Shown: positions 1 to 6,498, numbered from the stretch's first letter. The stretch: 10,691 nt of DNA from Bacteroidales bacterium UBA3382 (GCA_002358965.1 DEPW01000096.1:216-10906); one strand, 5' to 3'. Numbers and translations: made by a program. Notes: generated by a model from the sequence alone, not told the origin.

Positions 1-50
1 TTGTCCGGGTGTCCTTCCGACACCGATTCTGATGTAAAAAGATATGCCAT
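1..50 (-). CDS. metK: S-adenosylmethionine synthetase, N-terminal fragment (cut by window edge)
   Basis: Reading the minus strand from the ATG at 48-50 gives M-A-Y-L-F-T-S-E-S-V-S-E-G-H-P-D and then two bases of a likely Lys codon. This is the near-invariant N-terminus of MetK (FTSESVSEGHPDK), which includes the histidine and aspartate of the ATP/metal site. MetK makes S-adenosylmethionine from methionine and ATP in the cytoplasm. Only 16 codons are inside the window; the rest lies beyond position 1. The start is fixed by the family N-terminus. Upstream there is no Shine-Dalgarno sequence, only an A/T-rich leader, as is normal in Bacteroidota. Directly upstream on the same strand lie an intrinsic terminator and a SAM-II-like aptamer, which supports both the gene call and SAM feedback control. 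The fragment is short, but the motif is very distinctive. Confidence 0.93.
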   Translation of the reverse strand, partial: MAYLFTSESVSEGHPD

Positions 51-75
51 AAAATCTTTACCTATTTATTAATAC

Positions 76-108
76 AAAAAAAAGCGTTCTTATTCCAATA
101 AGACCGCT
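76..108 (-). terminator. Intrinsic terminator in the metK leader (riboswitch expression platform)
   Basis: In the minus-strand RNA, positions 108-97 pair with 94-83: AGCG with CGCU, one G/A mismatch (104/87), then UCUUAUU with AAUAAGA. The apical loop is very tight, so the last A-U pair is probably open. An uninterrupted run of U follows (83-76). It ends 25 nt before the metK start codon and has no coding gene immediately upstream, so it acts as an attenuator rather than the end of an operon. Its 5' arm (108-102) is shared with the alternative helix annotated separately. Confidence 0.88.
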
Positions 109-188
109 TGCATTCCGTGCTTCGTAACGGCGGCCTGTCTGGGCGCGCCACTCGTTTTAGCATTTTTTAACCGTGGTTGCAAGCAGTC
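102..188 (-). promoter_or_regulatory. Putative antiterminator helix linking the aptamer loop to the terminator arm
   Basis: In the minus-strand RNA, positions 188-178 (GACUGCUUGCA) are complementary to 112-102 (UGCAAGCGGUC): ten Watson-Crick pairs and one U·G (185/105), with no bulge. The first strand is the large loop of the SAM-II-like aptamer. The second overlaps the 5' arm of the terminator stem (108-102). The helix therefore excludes both the folded aptamer and the terminator. The inferred mechanism is that without SAM this helix forms and RNA polymerase reads into metK; with SAM the loop is locked in the pseudoknot and the terminator forms. The complementarity is seen directly in the sequence; the switching is inferred. 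Confidence 0.75.
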
Positions 189-201
189 AAATCTGTCCAC
201 G
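150..201 (-). ncRNA. SAM-II-type (SAM-alpha) riboswitch aptamer upstream of metK
   Basis: The minus-strand RNA folds as a SAM-II H-type pseudoknot. P1 pairs CGUGG (201-197) with CCACG (176-172). The loop between carries GAUUUGAC and UUGCAA, and the 3' segment carries UUAAA and then GCUAAAA (161-155). These blocks have the same order and spacing as the known SAM-II metA/metX aptamers (AUUU, UUGCAA, closing P1 strand, UAAA, GCUAAA). A small extra hairpin, CCGG (216-213) with CCGG (205-202), sits directly 5' of P1. SAM-V shares the same binding core, so a SAM-V-like assignment is possible, but the compact layout fits SAM-II. Placement ahead of metK, the gene that makes the ligand, strongly supports the call. 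No covariance search was possible; the pseudoknot strand was not traced base by base. Confidence 0.87.
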
Positions 202-226
202 CCGGTGCTGTTCCGGATAAGTCCGG

Positions 227-257
227 CAAAGATACGCATTATCTGCGAACCTGCAAG
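227..257 (-). promoter_or_regulatory. Bacteroidota-type promoter for the metK leader
   Basis: On the minus strand, TATCTTTG (234-227) matches the -7 consensus TAnnTTTG exactly. Nineteen nt upstream is CTTG (257-254), one base from the -33 TTTG. Transcription would start near 221, giving a leader of about 170 nt that holds the whole aptamer and terminator. Confidence 0.72.
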
Positions 258-378
258 CGTTTCAGGCGTTTTTTTCGGGAAAACTGCCTGCCGGCTGCGG
301 AAGATGCCCCATTTTTTTCAAAACGGCCCTGAGCAGGCGGAAAGTCCGATTTTTAATAAAAAATTCATGTAAAATTAA

Positions 379-409
379 TTTTATAATATTCGGTTTTATT
401 ATACCTTTG
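379..409 (+). promoter_or_regulatory. Bacteroidota-type promoter for the TonB-dependent receptor operon
   Basis: TACCTTTG at 402-409 matches the -7 consensus TAnnTTTG. TTTT at 379-382 lies 19 nt upstream, where TTTG is expected. The predicted start near 414 leaves a leader of about 30 nt, ending in an A/T-rich stretch with no Shine-Dalgarno sequence before the ATG at 446. Between this promoter and the divergent metK promoter (about 258-378) I see only T-runs and a weak inverted repeat (GCCTGC at 286-291, GCAGGC at 333-338), and no gene. Confidence 0.65.
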
Positions 410-445
410 TTTCGCTAACACAATCTTAAATTAATTTAAAACATT

Positions 446-3400
446 ATGAAACAAGCATTTAAGTGTTTTGCTGCGGCGATTATCGGGATTTTCGTCTCAG
501 TAGCCATGTATGCTCAGGTCACTACTGCTTCTTTCAGTGGGCGCATTGCCGACGAAAAAGGCCCTCTTCCGGGAGCCGCAGTGACAGCAGTGCATACCCC
601 ATCCGGTACGCAGTATACCACCATGTCCGACAAGAACGGTAATTTCCGTATCAACGGCGTTACCCCTGGCGGCCCTTACACGATTACGGTCGAGATGCTC
701 GGTTTCCGCGCAATGGAAACTGTCGGCCTGTATGCTCCGGTCGGAGAGAATGTCATTGCGAACTTCGACATGGAGATTGAAGTCCTCGGTCTTGAAGCGG
801 CAGTAACTTACGCGGATGCTGTCAATTCGAACATGAACAGCGACAGGGCCGGTGCCGGAACCGCTGTGAGCGAGAGGACGATGGAAGCCCTCCCGACGGT
901 AAGCAGGAGCATGAACGATGTCATGAGGCTTACTCCTCAGGCGTCTGTCACTTCCAACGGCCTTGCCATCGGAGGCGGCAACTACCGTTCGTCCTATGTG
1001 ACAGTCGACGGTGCGGCATTCAATAACGCGTTTGGTATCGGATCCAACCTTCCTGCAGGCGGAGCCCCTATTTCATTGGACGCTCTGGAGCAGATGTCCG
1101 TGAACATCACTCCGTTCGATGTGAGCCAGTCGGGCTTTACCGGAGGTTCCATCAATGCCGTGACCAAGAGCGGTACCAACGAATGGACATTCTCCCTGTA
1201 CAACTACTTTACCAATGAACAGCTCAGGGGCGACCGCATAGGTACCGACACTCAGCTGCCGATGGACAGGTCGCTCAGCAATACTACGGGCGTGAGCCTC
1301 GGCGGCCCTATCGTCAAGAACAAGCTCTTCTTCTTCGTCAACTTCGAATACGCTGCCGACAATGTCCCGGGTTCGAGCAAAGTCGCAAGCGAAGGTGACG
1401 GCATGGTGGGCGAAGGCTGGACCCCTGGCGGTTCGGTGGCCCGTCCTACGGCTTCTTTCCTCGACGAAGTCAGGTCTTACCTGATCGATACATACGGTTA
1501 CGACCCGGGAAGGTATCAGGGCTATTCGCTCAGTACCCCTGACTGGAAACTCATGGCCCGTGTGGACTGGAACATCAACAACGACCATAAGTTCAATATC
1601 CGTTTCAGCCACACTGACAACAAATACTCTTCCGACCCTTCGTCTTCGGTCAACCCTATAAACCCTAACCCATATAACAGAAGCATGTACGGCCGTACTT
1701 CCGACTACGCGATGTATTTCGAGAGTTCGAGGTATTTCCAGGAGCAGAATTTTACCTCCCTCGCAGCCGAGCTCAACTCGCGTTTCCTCGACGGTATGGT
1801 GAACAACATGTTCCGTATCACCTGGTCCCATCAGAACGAGCCTCGTAGCTTCGTGGGCGGCAACTTCCCTACTGTCGACATCCTCTATCCTACCGAAAAC
1901 GGCGACAGGGCCGTCCTTACTTCTTTCGGTCCGGATCCTTTCACATACGGCAACCTCCGCGATGTGCAGACGGTAGTGGTGACCGACGAGGTCAGCATCG
2001 TCAAGGGCATCAACAATATCAAGGCCGGCCTCCAATTCGAATGGAACGATACCAAGAACGGTTACATGCAGGGCGCTCTCGGTTATTATGTATATGATTC
2101 ATGGGAAGCCTTCAAGGCTGCAGGAAAACCGGTCGCATTCGCGATAACCCACTCCAACCGCGACGACCTCCAGCAGGTCTTCCCGAGCTTCCAGTACATG
2201 CAGGCATCGGCCTATGTGCAGGACGAGCTTAACTTCAACGACAGGTTCAAACTGACCGTAGGTCTCCGTTTCGAAATGCCGTTCTATCCGTCGATCGAGA
2301 ACAATGTCAACAAGGAGTTCCTCTCCCTGTCATACACTCATCCCGGTTCGTCCATATTCGGACTTTCAACTTCGGACATGCCTAAGGCACGCCTGAATGT
2401 GTCTCCGCGCGTAGGTTTCAACTGGGATATACTCGGCGACCGCTCTCTCGTTCTGCGTGGAGGTACGGGTATCTTCACAGGCCGCCTTCCTTTCGTATGG
2501 ATCGTTTCGGCGGCAGGAAACAGCAACTGCCTCCAGGCCCAGTATATCGACGCTACCGGTACGGGATCCAACACCCCTGGTTTCCATGACAATGTAAACG
2601 ATATACTCGAAGATGTGTACGGCGGAACCTTCACGGCACAGGATCTTGCGGCCCCTGCCAAACCTACCATCCTGGACAAGAATCTCGTCATGCCTACCAC
2701 ATGGAAGACTTCCCTCGCATTGGACGGACGGCTCCCTGGCGGCATCAAGGCTTCTTTGGAAGGAATCTACAGCCACGAATTGTCTTCTGTATGCGTGAAC
2801 CTTCTCGGCATGCATGAGGTCGAGGGCGGCATCCAGCTTGAGGGCGAGCCAATGGCGCGCAAATACTGGGAACTCGACGGCTTCACCAGCTCGATGAATA
2901 GCGGCATCACCCCATATTATATTACCAACAGCCCTGTCAACGGTTACTACTATTCGGTGACCGCACAGCTCCAGAAAGACTTCGACTTCGGTCTGTCCCT
3001 GATGGCCGCCTATACCCGCAGTGGAGCCAAGACTGTCAGCGATGCTATCGGCGACCAGATTTCTTCCGCATACAATACGATGACATACAATGTCAACGGT
3101 TCCAATACTCCGGAACTCGGTTACGCCACATATGTGTCGCCTAACCGTCTTATCGCGAATGTAAGCTACCGCATCAAGGAAGGCGACAGGGGTACGACTA
3201 CTTTCGGTCTCTTCTATGAAGGTTACAACCACTTCTATATCGGAGGTTACTCATACACCCGTTATTCGTACACGATGAACAATGTTACCGGAGATAACGG
3301 TGCGAACAACCTTATCTACATCCCTACGGATGCGGAACTTGACGAGATGACATTCGTAAGCGAGGCCAACAAGGACGAGTATGCTGCCTTCCTGGCTTCC

Positions 3401-3724
3401 GACAAGTATCTCAAACGCCACAGGGGCGAATATTCGAGCAGAGGCGGTGCGGTAGCTCCATGGCAGAGCCGCATCAACTTCAAGTTCACCCAGGATATCC
3501 ACTTCAAGGTGGGCGGAAAGACCAACACATTCCAGATAGGTCTCGATATCAACAATATCGCCAACCTCCTCAATCCGAGGTGGGGTCTTACCGACTGGCT
3601 CGAAGGCGATGAAATACTTGAATATGACAATGGAGTATATGAGTTCACCAAGCCTGTCTGGGGCAAATATTCGGATGTCTACAGCACATGGCAGATGCTC
3701 ATAAGTCTTCGTTATTTCTTTTAA
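446..3724 (+). CDS. Oar-like TonB-dependent outer-membrane receptor with carboxypeptidase-regulatory-like domain
   Basis: A 1092-residue outer-membrane receptor. Residues 1-23 are a type I signal peptide with likely cleavage at MYA|Q24. Residues 25-112 form a carboxypeptidase-D regulatory-like fold (SGRIADEKG-PLPGAAV... DKNGNFRINGV... PYTITVEMLGF). A TonB plug-like domain follows at about 130-245 (LPTVSRSMNDVMRLTP, VTVDGAAFNN, FTGGSINAVTKSGTNEW), then a long beta-barrel. Its end has the Oar-type stretch DINNIANLLNPRWG and a final strand, LISLRYFF, with the terminal Phe typical of BamA substrates. This is the Oar-like branch, not a SusC, and no susD follows. The substrate is unknown; family members import large or scarce substrates using TonB energy. 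It has its own promoter and is probably co-transcribed with the lipoprotein gene downstream. Long antisense open frames inside it are codon-bias shadows. Confidence 0.9.
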   Translation: MKQAFKCFAAAIIGIFVSVAMYAQVTTASFSGRIADEKGPLPGAAVTAVHTPSGTQYTTMSDKNGNFRINGVTPGGPYTITVEMLGFRAMETVGLYAPVGENVIANFDMEIEVLGLEAAVTYADAVNSNMNSDRAGAGTAVSERTMEALPTVSRSMNDVMRLTPQASVTSNGLAIGGGNYRSSYVTVDGAAFNNAFGIGSNLPAGGAPISLDALEQMSVNITPFDVSQSGFTGGSINAVTKSGTNEWTFSLYNYFTNEQLRGDRIGTDTQLPMDRSLSNTTGVSLGGPIVKNKLFFFVNFEYAADNVPGSSKVASEGDGMVGEGWTPGGSVARPTASFLDEVRSYLIDTYGYDPGRYQGYSLSTPDWKLMARVDWNINNDHKFNIRFSHTDNKYSSDPSSSVNPINPNPYNRSMYGRTSDYAMYFESSRYFQEQNFTSLAAELNSRFLDGMVNNMFRITWSHQNEPRSFVGGNFPTVDILYPTENGDRAVLTSFGPDPFTYGNLRDVQTVVVTDEVSIVKGINNIKAGLQFEWNDTKNGYMQGALGYYVYDSWEAFKAAGKPVAFAITHSNRDDLQQVFPSFQYMQASAYVQDELNFNDRFKLTVGLRFEMPFYPSIENNVNKEFLSLSYTHPGSSIFGLSTSDMPKARLNVSPRVGFNWDILGDRSLVLRGGTGIFTGRLPFVWIVSAAGNSNCLQAQYIDATGTGSNTPGFHDNVNDILEDVYGGTFTAQDLAAPAKPTILDKNLVMPTTWKTSLALDGRLPGGIKASLEGIYSHELSSVCVNLLGMHEVEGGIQLEGEPMARKYWELDGFTSSMNSGITPYYITNSPVNGYYYSVTAQLQKDFDFGLSLMAAYTRSGAKTVSDAIGDQISSAYNTMTYNVNGSNTPELGYATYVSPNRLIANVSYRIKEGDRGTTTFGLFYEGYNHFYIGGYSYTRYSYTMNNVTGDNGANNLIYIPTDAELDEMTFVSEANKDEYAAFLASDKYLKRHRGEYSSRGGAVAPWQSRINFKFTQDIHFKVGGKTNTFQIGLDINNIANLLNPRWGLTDWLEGDEILEYDNGVYEFTKPVWGKYSDVYSTWQMLISLRYFF

Positions 3725-3745
3725 TTGATTGTAAAGTAAAGGATT

Positions 3746-4114
3746 ATGAAAAACATATTTAAAAGTACGGCTATAATTGCCGCTATGGCCCTTGGTATGG
3801 CTTTCTGCGCTGTTTCATGCCAGGAGGAGCCTGTGACCGGTCCGACGGAGTTCAGCATAGTTGACACTAATGTCGAAGTGCCTGCCGAAGGGGGAGAGTT
3901 CTCGGCGACCTATACTCTTGACAATCCCGTGCTTGGCGCGGAGATACTTCCGACCTGCCAGGAATCGTGGGTTTCCGGATTCCATACCCTCAAAGCGTAT
4001 GAGATCGCTTTCGATGTCGAGACTAATGAAGGCGCTGCGCGTACCGCTACCGTGAATGTAGAGTATGACGGCAACAGCTATTCGTTTACAATCAGCCAGG
4101 CATCAGCACAATAA
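3746..4114 (+). CDS. Small lipoprotein with a single BACON-like domain
   Basis: A 122-residue predicted lipoprotein. An N-terminal KNIFKSTAIIAAMALGMAF signal is followed by a lipobox-like AVSC with the acylated cysteine at C25. The next residues, QEEP, are acidic, as in surface-export signals of some Bacteroidota lipoproteins, though the match is loose. Residues 36-119 resemble a BACON domain: VEVPAEGGEFSATYT, then SW-V (W75), FDVETNEGAARTATVNV and a closing FTISQASAQ. BACON domains are immunoglobulin-like modules common in Bacteroidota surface glycan and mucin-related proteins. No catalytic domain is present, so it is only an anchor plus one module. It starts 21 nt after the receptor stop, has no evident promoter of its own and is followed by a terminator, so it is probably a partner of the receptor. 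Its ligand is unknown. Confidence 0.82.
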   Translation: MKNIFKSTAIIAAMALGMAFCAVSCQEEPVTGPTEFSIVDTNVEVPAEGGEFSATYTLDNPVLGAEILPTCQESWVSGFHTLKAYEIAFDVETNEGAARTATVNVEYDGNSYSFTISQASAQ

Positions 4115-4140
4115 GCCGGTTGAAGACCGATGAAAATGAT

Positions 4141-4173
4141 AAATGGCGGCCGGAATGCACCGGTCGCCATTTT
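4141..4173. terminator. Bidirectional terminator between the lipoprotein gene and efp
   Basis: AAATGGCGGCCGG (4141-4153) pairs with CCGGTCGCCATTT (4160-4172) around a 6-nt AATGCA loop: thirteen pairs, one of them G·U in the plus-strand RNA. A T-rich tail (4170-4173) follows on the plus strand, and ATTTATCATTTT follows on the minus strand. It lies between convergent genes and probably ends both transcripts. It is slightly better in the plus direction because the G·U pair becomes a C/A mismatch in the minus RNA. Confidence 0.78.
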
Positions 4174-4196
4174 CAGTCCGTATCCGCGCCAGAGGA

Positions 4197-4763
4197 TTAT
4201 TTCACCCTTTCACCGTATGAACGGTCGGCAGTGTTAATGCGGAGTTTGTCGCCTACATTGACGAACAGGGGAACCATGATTTCCGCACCGGTTTCAAGCG
4301 TAGCGGCCTTCATTGCGTTTGTGGACGCCGTATCGCCTTTTACTGCCGGCTCGGTGTATGTCACTTCGAGTTCGACATAGGTAGGAAGTTCGCAGGTAAG
4401 ACAACGCTCTTCGTCTGCAACGAACATCATTTCGACTCTCTGCCCCTCTTTCATGAGGTCCGCGTTTTCAATCATTTCAGGCTCGAGGCAAATCTGTTCG
4501 AAAGTCTCGCAGTGCATGAAGTTGTATCCGTTTTCATCCTTGTAAAGATACTGGTAAGGTCTTCTTTCCACATTGATGACATCGATTTTGGCTCCGGCAG
4601 TGAAAGTGTTTTCAAGTATGCGCCCGTTTTCAAGGTTGCGCAGTTTGGTCTTTACGAATGCCGGCCCTTTTCCCGGTTTGACATGCTGGAACCATACGAT
4701 AGAACATGGTTTGCCATTGAAATTAAGATAAAGTCCGTTTTTAAAATCAGCTGTAGTTGCCAT
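4197..4763 (-). CDS. efp: Translation elongation factor P
   Basis: The 188-residue length is typical of EF-P, which binds between the P and E sites of the ribosome and rescues stalling at consecutive prolines. Domain I (about 1-62) is KOW-like and contains the loop VKPGKGPAF; K32 at its tip is the position post-translationally modified in many bacteria. The two OB-fold domains follow (EFVADEERCL-like region, then VELEVTYTEPAVKGDTASTNAMKAATLETGAEIMVPLFVNVGDKLRINT), ending in SYGERVK. The start at 4763 (MATTADFKNG) is chosen over an in-frame ATG ten codons upstream because it matches the family N-terminus. It is the last gene of the cmk-ispH-efp group, 55 nt after ispH. No modifying enzyme (EpmA, EpmB or EarP type) is in the window, so the state of K32 cannot be told. 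Confidence 0.96.
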   Translation of the reverse strand: MATTADFKNGLYLNFNGKPCSIVWFQHVKPGKGPAFVKTKLRNLENGRILENTFTAGAKIDVINVERRPYQYLYKDENGYNFMHCETFEQICLEPEMIENADLMKEGQRVEMMFVADEERCLTCELPTYVELEVTYTEPAVKGDTASTNAMKAATLETGAEIMVPLFVNVGDKLRINTADRSYGERVK

Positions 4764-4813
4764 AAATGTTATATGTTTTAGTTTTAAAATCAAAAATTGC
4801 CTGAATAGGCCTG

Positions 4814-4821
4814 CAAAATTA
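4814..4821 (-). promoter_or_regulatory. Possible internal -7 element for efp
   Basis: On the minus strand, TAATTTTG (4821-4814) matches TAnnTTTG. It overlaps the ispH stop codon and would give efp a leader of about 45 nt. No TTTG is found 19-20 nt upstream, so the promoter is incomplete and may be a chance match in A/T-rich DNA. If real, efp could be expressed apart from cmk-ispH. Confidence 0.35.
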
Positions 4822-5709
4822 CAAATTTTTTTGCAAAAATTCGGAAACTCTCTCCAGCAACCATTTCGGGGTCGATGTCGCGCCGCAGATCCCCACTTTT
4901 TCCCCTTCTGAAAACCATTCAGGAAGTATCTCCTGCTCTGTCCCTATGAAATGTGTGCGCTGATTGGTTTCCAGGCACAACTGGTACAGTACCTTTCCGT
5001 TGGAACTCTCTTTTCCCGAAACGAACAGGATGCAGTCATGGCTTTTGGCGAAGTCTTCGAGCCTTTTGTGCCTCGAGGCCACCTGCCCGCATACGGTATT
5101 GTTGGTGCGCGCCTCGGGGAAGGCTTCGCGTAGGATGTCGCAGATTTCCTCGTATTCGGAAGGGTCTTTGGTGGTTTGTGAAAATATTTCGGTTTCACCG
5201 TCCCTGCGGATTGCTCCGGAAGCTATCAGCGATTGCAGCATTTCGGCATTTTCCACTACCGATACCGGACACCCTTCGGCCTCGGCCTGGCCTACGAGGC
5301 CGTTGACTTCCGCATGTCCGGCCTTTCCGAAGATGATTATCCGTCCGCGAGGCCCTATCCTTTTGGCGGCTTGTCTGATTTTTCCCTGAAGTTTCAGTAC
5401 TACCGGACAGGTGCAGTCGATGATGTGATAACGGTTTTCGGAGGCTATGCGGTAGGTGGCGGGAGGTTCGCCGTGGGCCCTTATGAGCACATCTGCTCCG
5501 GAGCCGATTTTCCCGCTTTCAAAATCTTCGTATCTTATTGTGGAAAGGCCCTTCCCGGCGAGCCTCTCGAGCTCTGTCTCATTGTGGACTATGGCCCCTA
5601 ACGAAAAGAGTTTTCCTGATGATGCAAGGAATTCCTCTGCTTTGCTTATGGCGCGGACTACCCCGTAACAGAATCCCGAACCTTCGTCTATTTCGATGTT
5701 CAAATGCAT
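4819..5709 (-). CDS. ispH: 4-hydroxy-3-methylbut-2-enyl diphosphate reductase
   Basis: A 296-residue IspH (LytB), the last enzyme of the MEP isoprenoid pathway; it reduces HMBPP to IPP and DMAPP using a [4Fe-4S] cluster. The three cluster cysteines are visible: C14 (GFCYGV), C101 (DCTCPVV) and C206 (NTVCGQ). Other active-site motifs are H42 (IVHNETE), H79 (RAHGEPP), H131-E133 (GKAGHAEVNG), T178-T179 (SQTTKDP) and S234-S235-N236 (GKESSNGK). A C-terminal GATSTPKWLLERV closes the family pattern. The start at 5709 fits the family (ATG, then HLNIEIDEGSGFC) and overlaps the end of cmk by 10 nt, suggesting translational coupling. It is a single-domain protein, not the fused IspH-S1 form found in some Firmicutes. 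Confidence 0.97.
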   Translation of the reverse strand: MHLNIEIDEGSGFCYGVVRAISKAEEFLASSGKLFSLGAIVHNETELERLAGKGLSTIRYEDFESGKIGSGADVLIRAHGEPPATYRIASENRYHIIDCTCPVVLKLQGKIRQAAKRIGPRGRIIIFGKAGHAEVNGLVGQAEAEGCPVSVVENAEMLQSLIASGAIRRDGETEIFSQTTKDPSEYEEICDILREAFPEARTNNTVCGQVASRHKRLEDFAKSHDCILFVSGKESSNGKVLYQLCLETNQRTHFIGTEQEILPEWFSEGEKVGICGATSTPKWLLERVSEFLQKNL

Positions 5710-6398
5710 ATTCCGAATCGTTCAAGCAGTATCCTTCGGAGCCAGTCGATTTCCTGCTCCAGAGTCATGTGGCTGTTGTCCAGTACAATTGCGTCTTTTG
5801 CCATGGATAGGGGGGAGGTCTTTCTGTGTGTGTCGGTAAAATCCCTCTGCTCTATGTTTGCGAGGACTTCTTCGAAAGATATCTTTTTCCCCGATTCCTC
5901 CATTTCCTTGATCCTCCTGCGTGCCCTTACTTCCTTGTCGGCGGTCATGAAGATTTTAAGTTCGGCATCCGGGAACACCGTAGTGCCGATATCCCTTCCG
6001 TCCATCACTATGCCTTTGCCTTTGCCGTAATCCTGAAGTATCCTGTCTACGAATTGTCTGACGAACGGCAGCTCGGCCACGCGGCTGACATAGGTCGATA
6101 CCTCGAAAGAGCGTATCCTGTCTTCTACATCCCGCCCCGATATGAAGGTCCGGAATCTTCCATGCCCGTCATTGCCGAATGATATGTCCAGCCCCGGCAG
6201 GCTTTCCTTCAGTCCGGCGGTATCTATTCCGTCAGGCCCTACATGCCTGTTGTCTATACCGTAGAGTGCGACGCTCCTGTACATGGCGCCCGAATCCAGA
6301 TAAAGATATCCGAGCATGGCTGCGGCCGTTCGGGCGAAAGTGCTCTTTCCGGTGGAAGAATATCCGTCTACAGCGATCGTGATTTTCGTTGTATTCAT
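5700..6398 (-). CDS. cmk: Cytidylate kinase
   Basis: A 232-residue (d)CMP kinase that phosphorylates CMP and dCMP with ATP, recycling CMP released by RNA decay and phospholipid synthesis. The P-loop is GYSSTGKST (12-20). The acceptor-site motif is YLDSGAMYR (33-41), followed by MDGRDIGTTVFPDAELKIF (132-150) and the lid-side motif RDFTDTHRKTSPLSMAKDA (185-203), all standard for Cmk. The reading frame stays open 94 codons further upstream, but ATG 6398 (MNTTKITIAVDG) is the start: homology begins there and a -7 promoter element lies 20 nt upstream. It is the first gene of the cmk-ispH-efp group, overlaps ispH by 10 nt and is divergent from the LysE-type exporter. Confidence 0.97.
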   Translation of the reverse strand: MNTTKITIAVDGYSSTGKSTFARTAAAMLGYLYLDSGAMYRSVALYGIDNRHVGPDGIDTAGLKESLPGLDISFGNDGHGRFRTFISGRDVEDRIRSFEVSTYVSRVAELPFVRQFVDRILQDYGKGKGIVMDGRDIGTTVFPDAELKIFMTADKEVRARRRIKEMEESGKKISFEEVLANIEQRDFTDTHRKTSPLSMAKDAIVLDNSHMTLEQEIDWLRRILLERFGICI

Positions 6399-6418
6399 GT
6401 TGTCAGTGTTTCCGTAGG

Positions 6419-6426
6419 CAAATATA
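6419..6426 (-). promoter_or_regulatory. -7 promoter element for the cmk-ispH group
   Basis: On the minus strand, TATATTTG (6426-6419) matches TAnnTTTG exactly. Transcription would begin near 6414, about 16 nt before the cmk ATG, which supports that start. The only -33 candidate, CTTG (6453-6450), is 23 nt away, longer than the usual 19-20, so the -33 element is weak or absent. Confidence 0.55.
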
Positions 6427-6457
6427 ATAATATTTTTATTGATTATCCGCAAGATTG

Positions 6458-6466
6458 CCCCCCCCC
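6458..6466. repeat. Nine-base C homopolymer in the cmk/exporter intergenic region
   Basis: Nine C in a row on the plus strand (G on the minus strand), between the divergent cmk and exporter promoters and about 32 nt upstream of the cmk -7 element. It is the longest G/C homopolymer I noticed in the window. It is not inside a gene or promoter spacer. Confidence 0.9.
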
Positions 6467-6498
6467 AAGGCCTCCCGATGTCTGCGGACAGTGCCTGC

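Noticed and set aside
8..24. GGTGTC/GACACC hairpin near the left edge, considered as a tRNA arm or terminator
   Set aside because: It lies inside the metK coding sequence and has no T-tail and no tRNA framework.
1..72. Plus-strand open stretch of 23 codons from the left edge to a TAA at 70-72
   Set aside because: The minus strand here encodes the MetK N-terminus and its leader, which explains the sequence better.
141..148. GGCGCGCC palindrome in the metK leader
   Set aside because: A short self-complementary G/C block between aptamer and terminator; no specific role can be supported beyond local hairpin formation.
1073..2035. Minus-strand open frame of 320 codons inside the receptor gene
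   Set aside because: It is fully antisense to a well-supported receptor, has no recognisable domain, and its Arg/His/Val-rich composition is typical of the complement of biased codons.
2366..3232. Minus-strand open frame of 288 codons inside the receptor gene
   Set aside because: It is an antisense shadow of the beta-barrel coding sequence with no family resemblance and no promoter.
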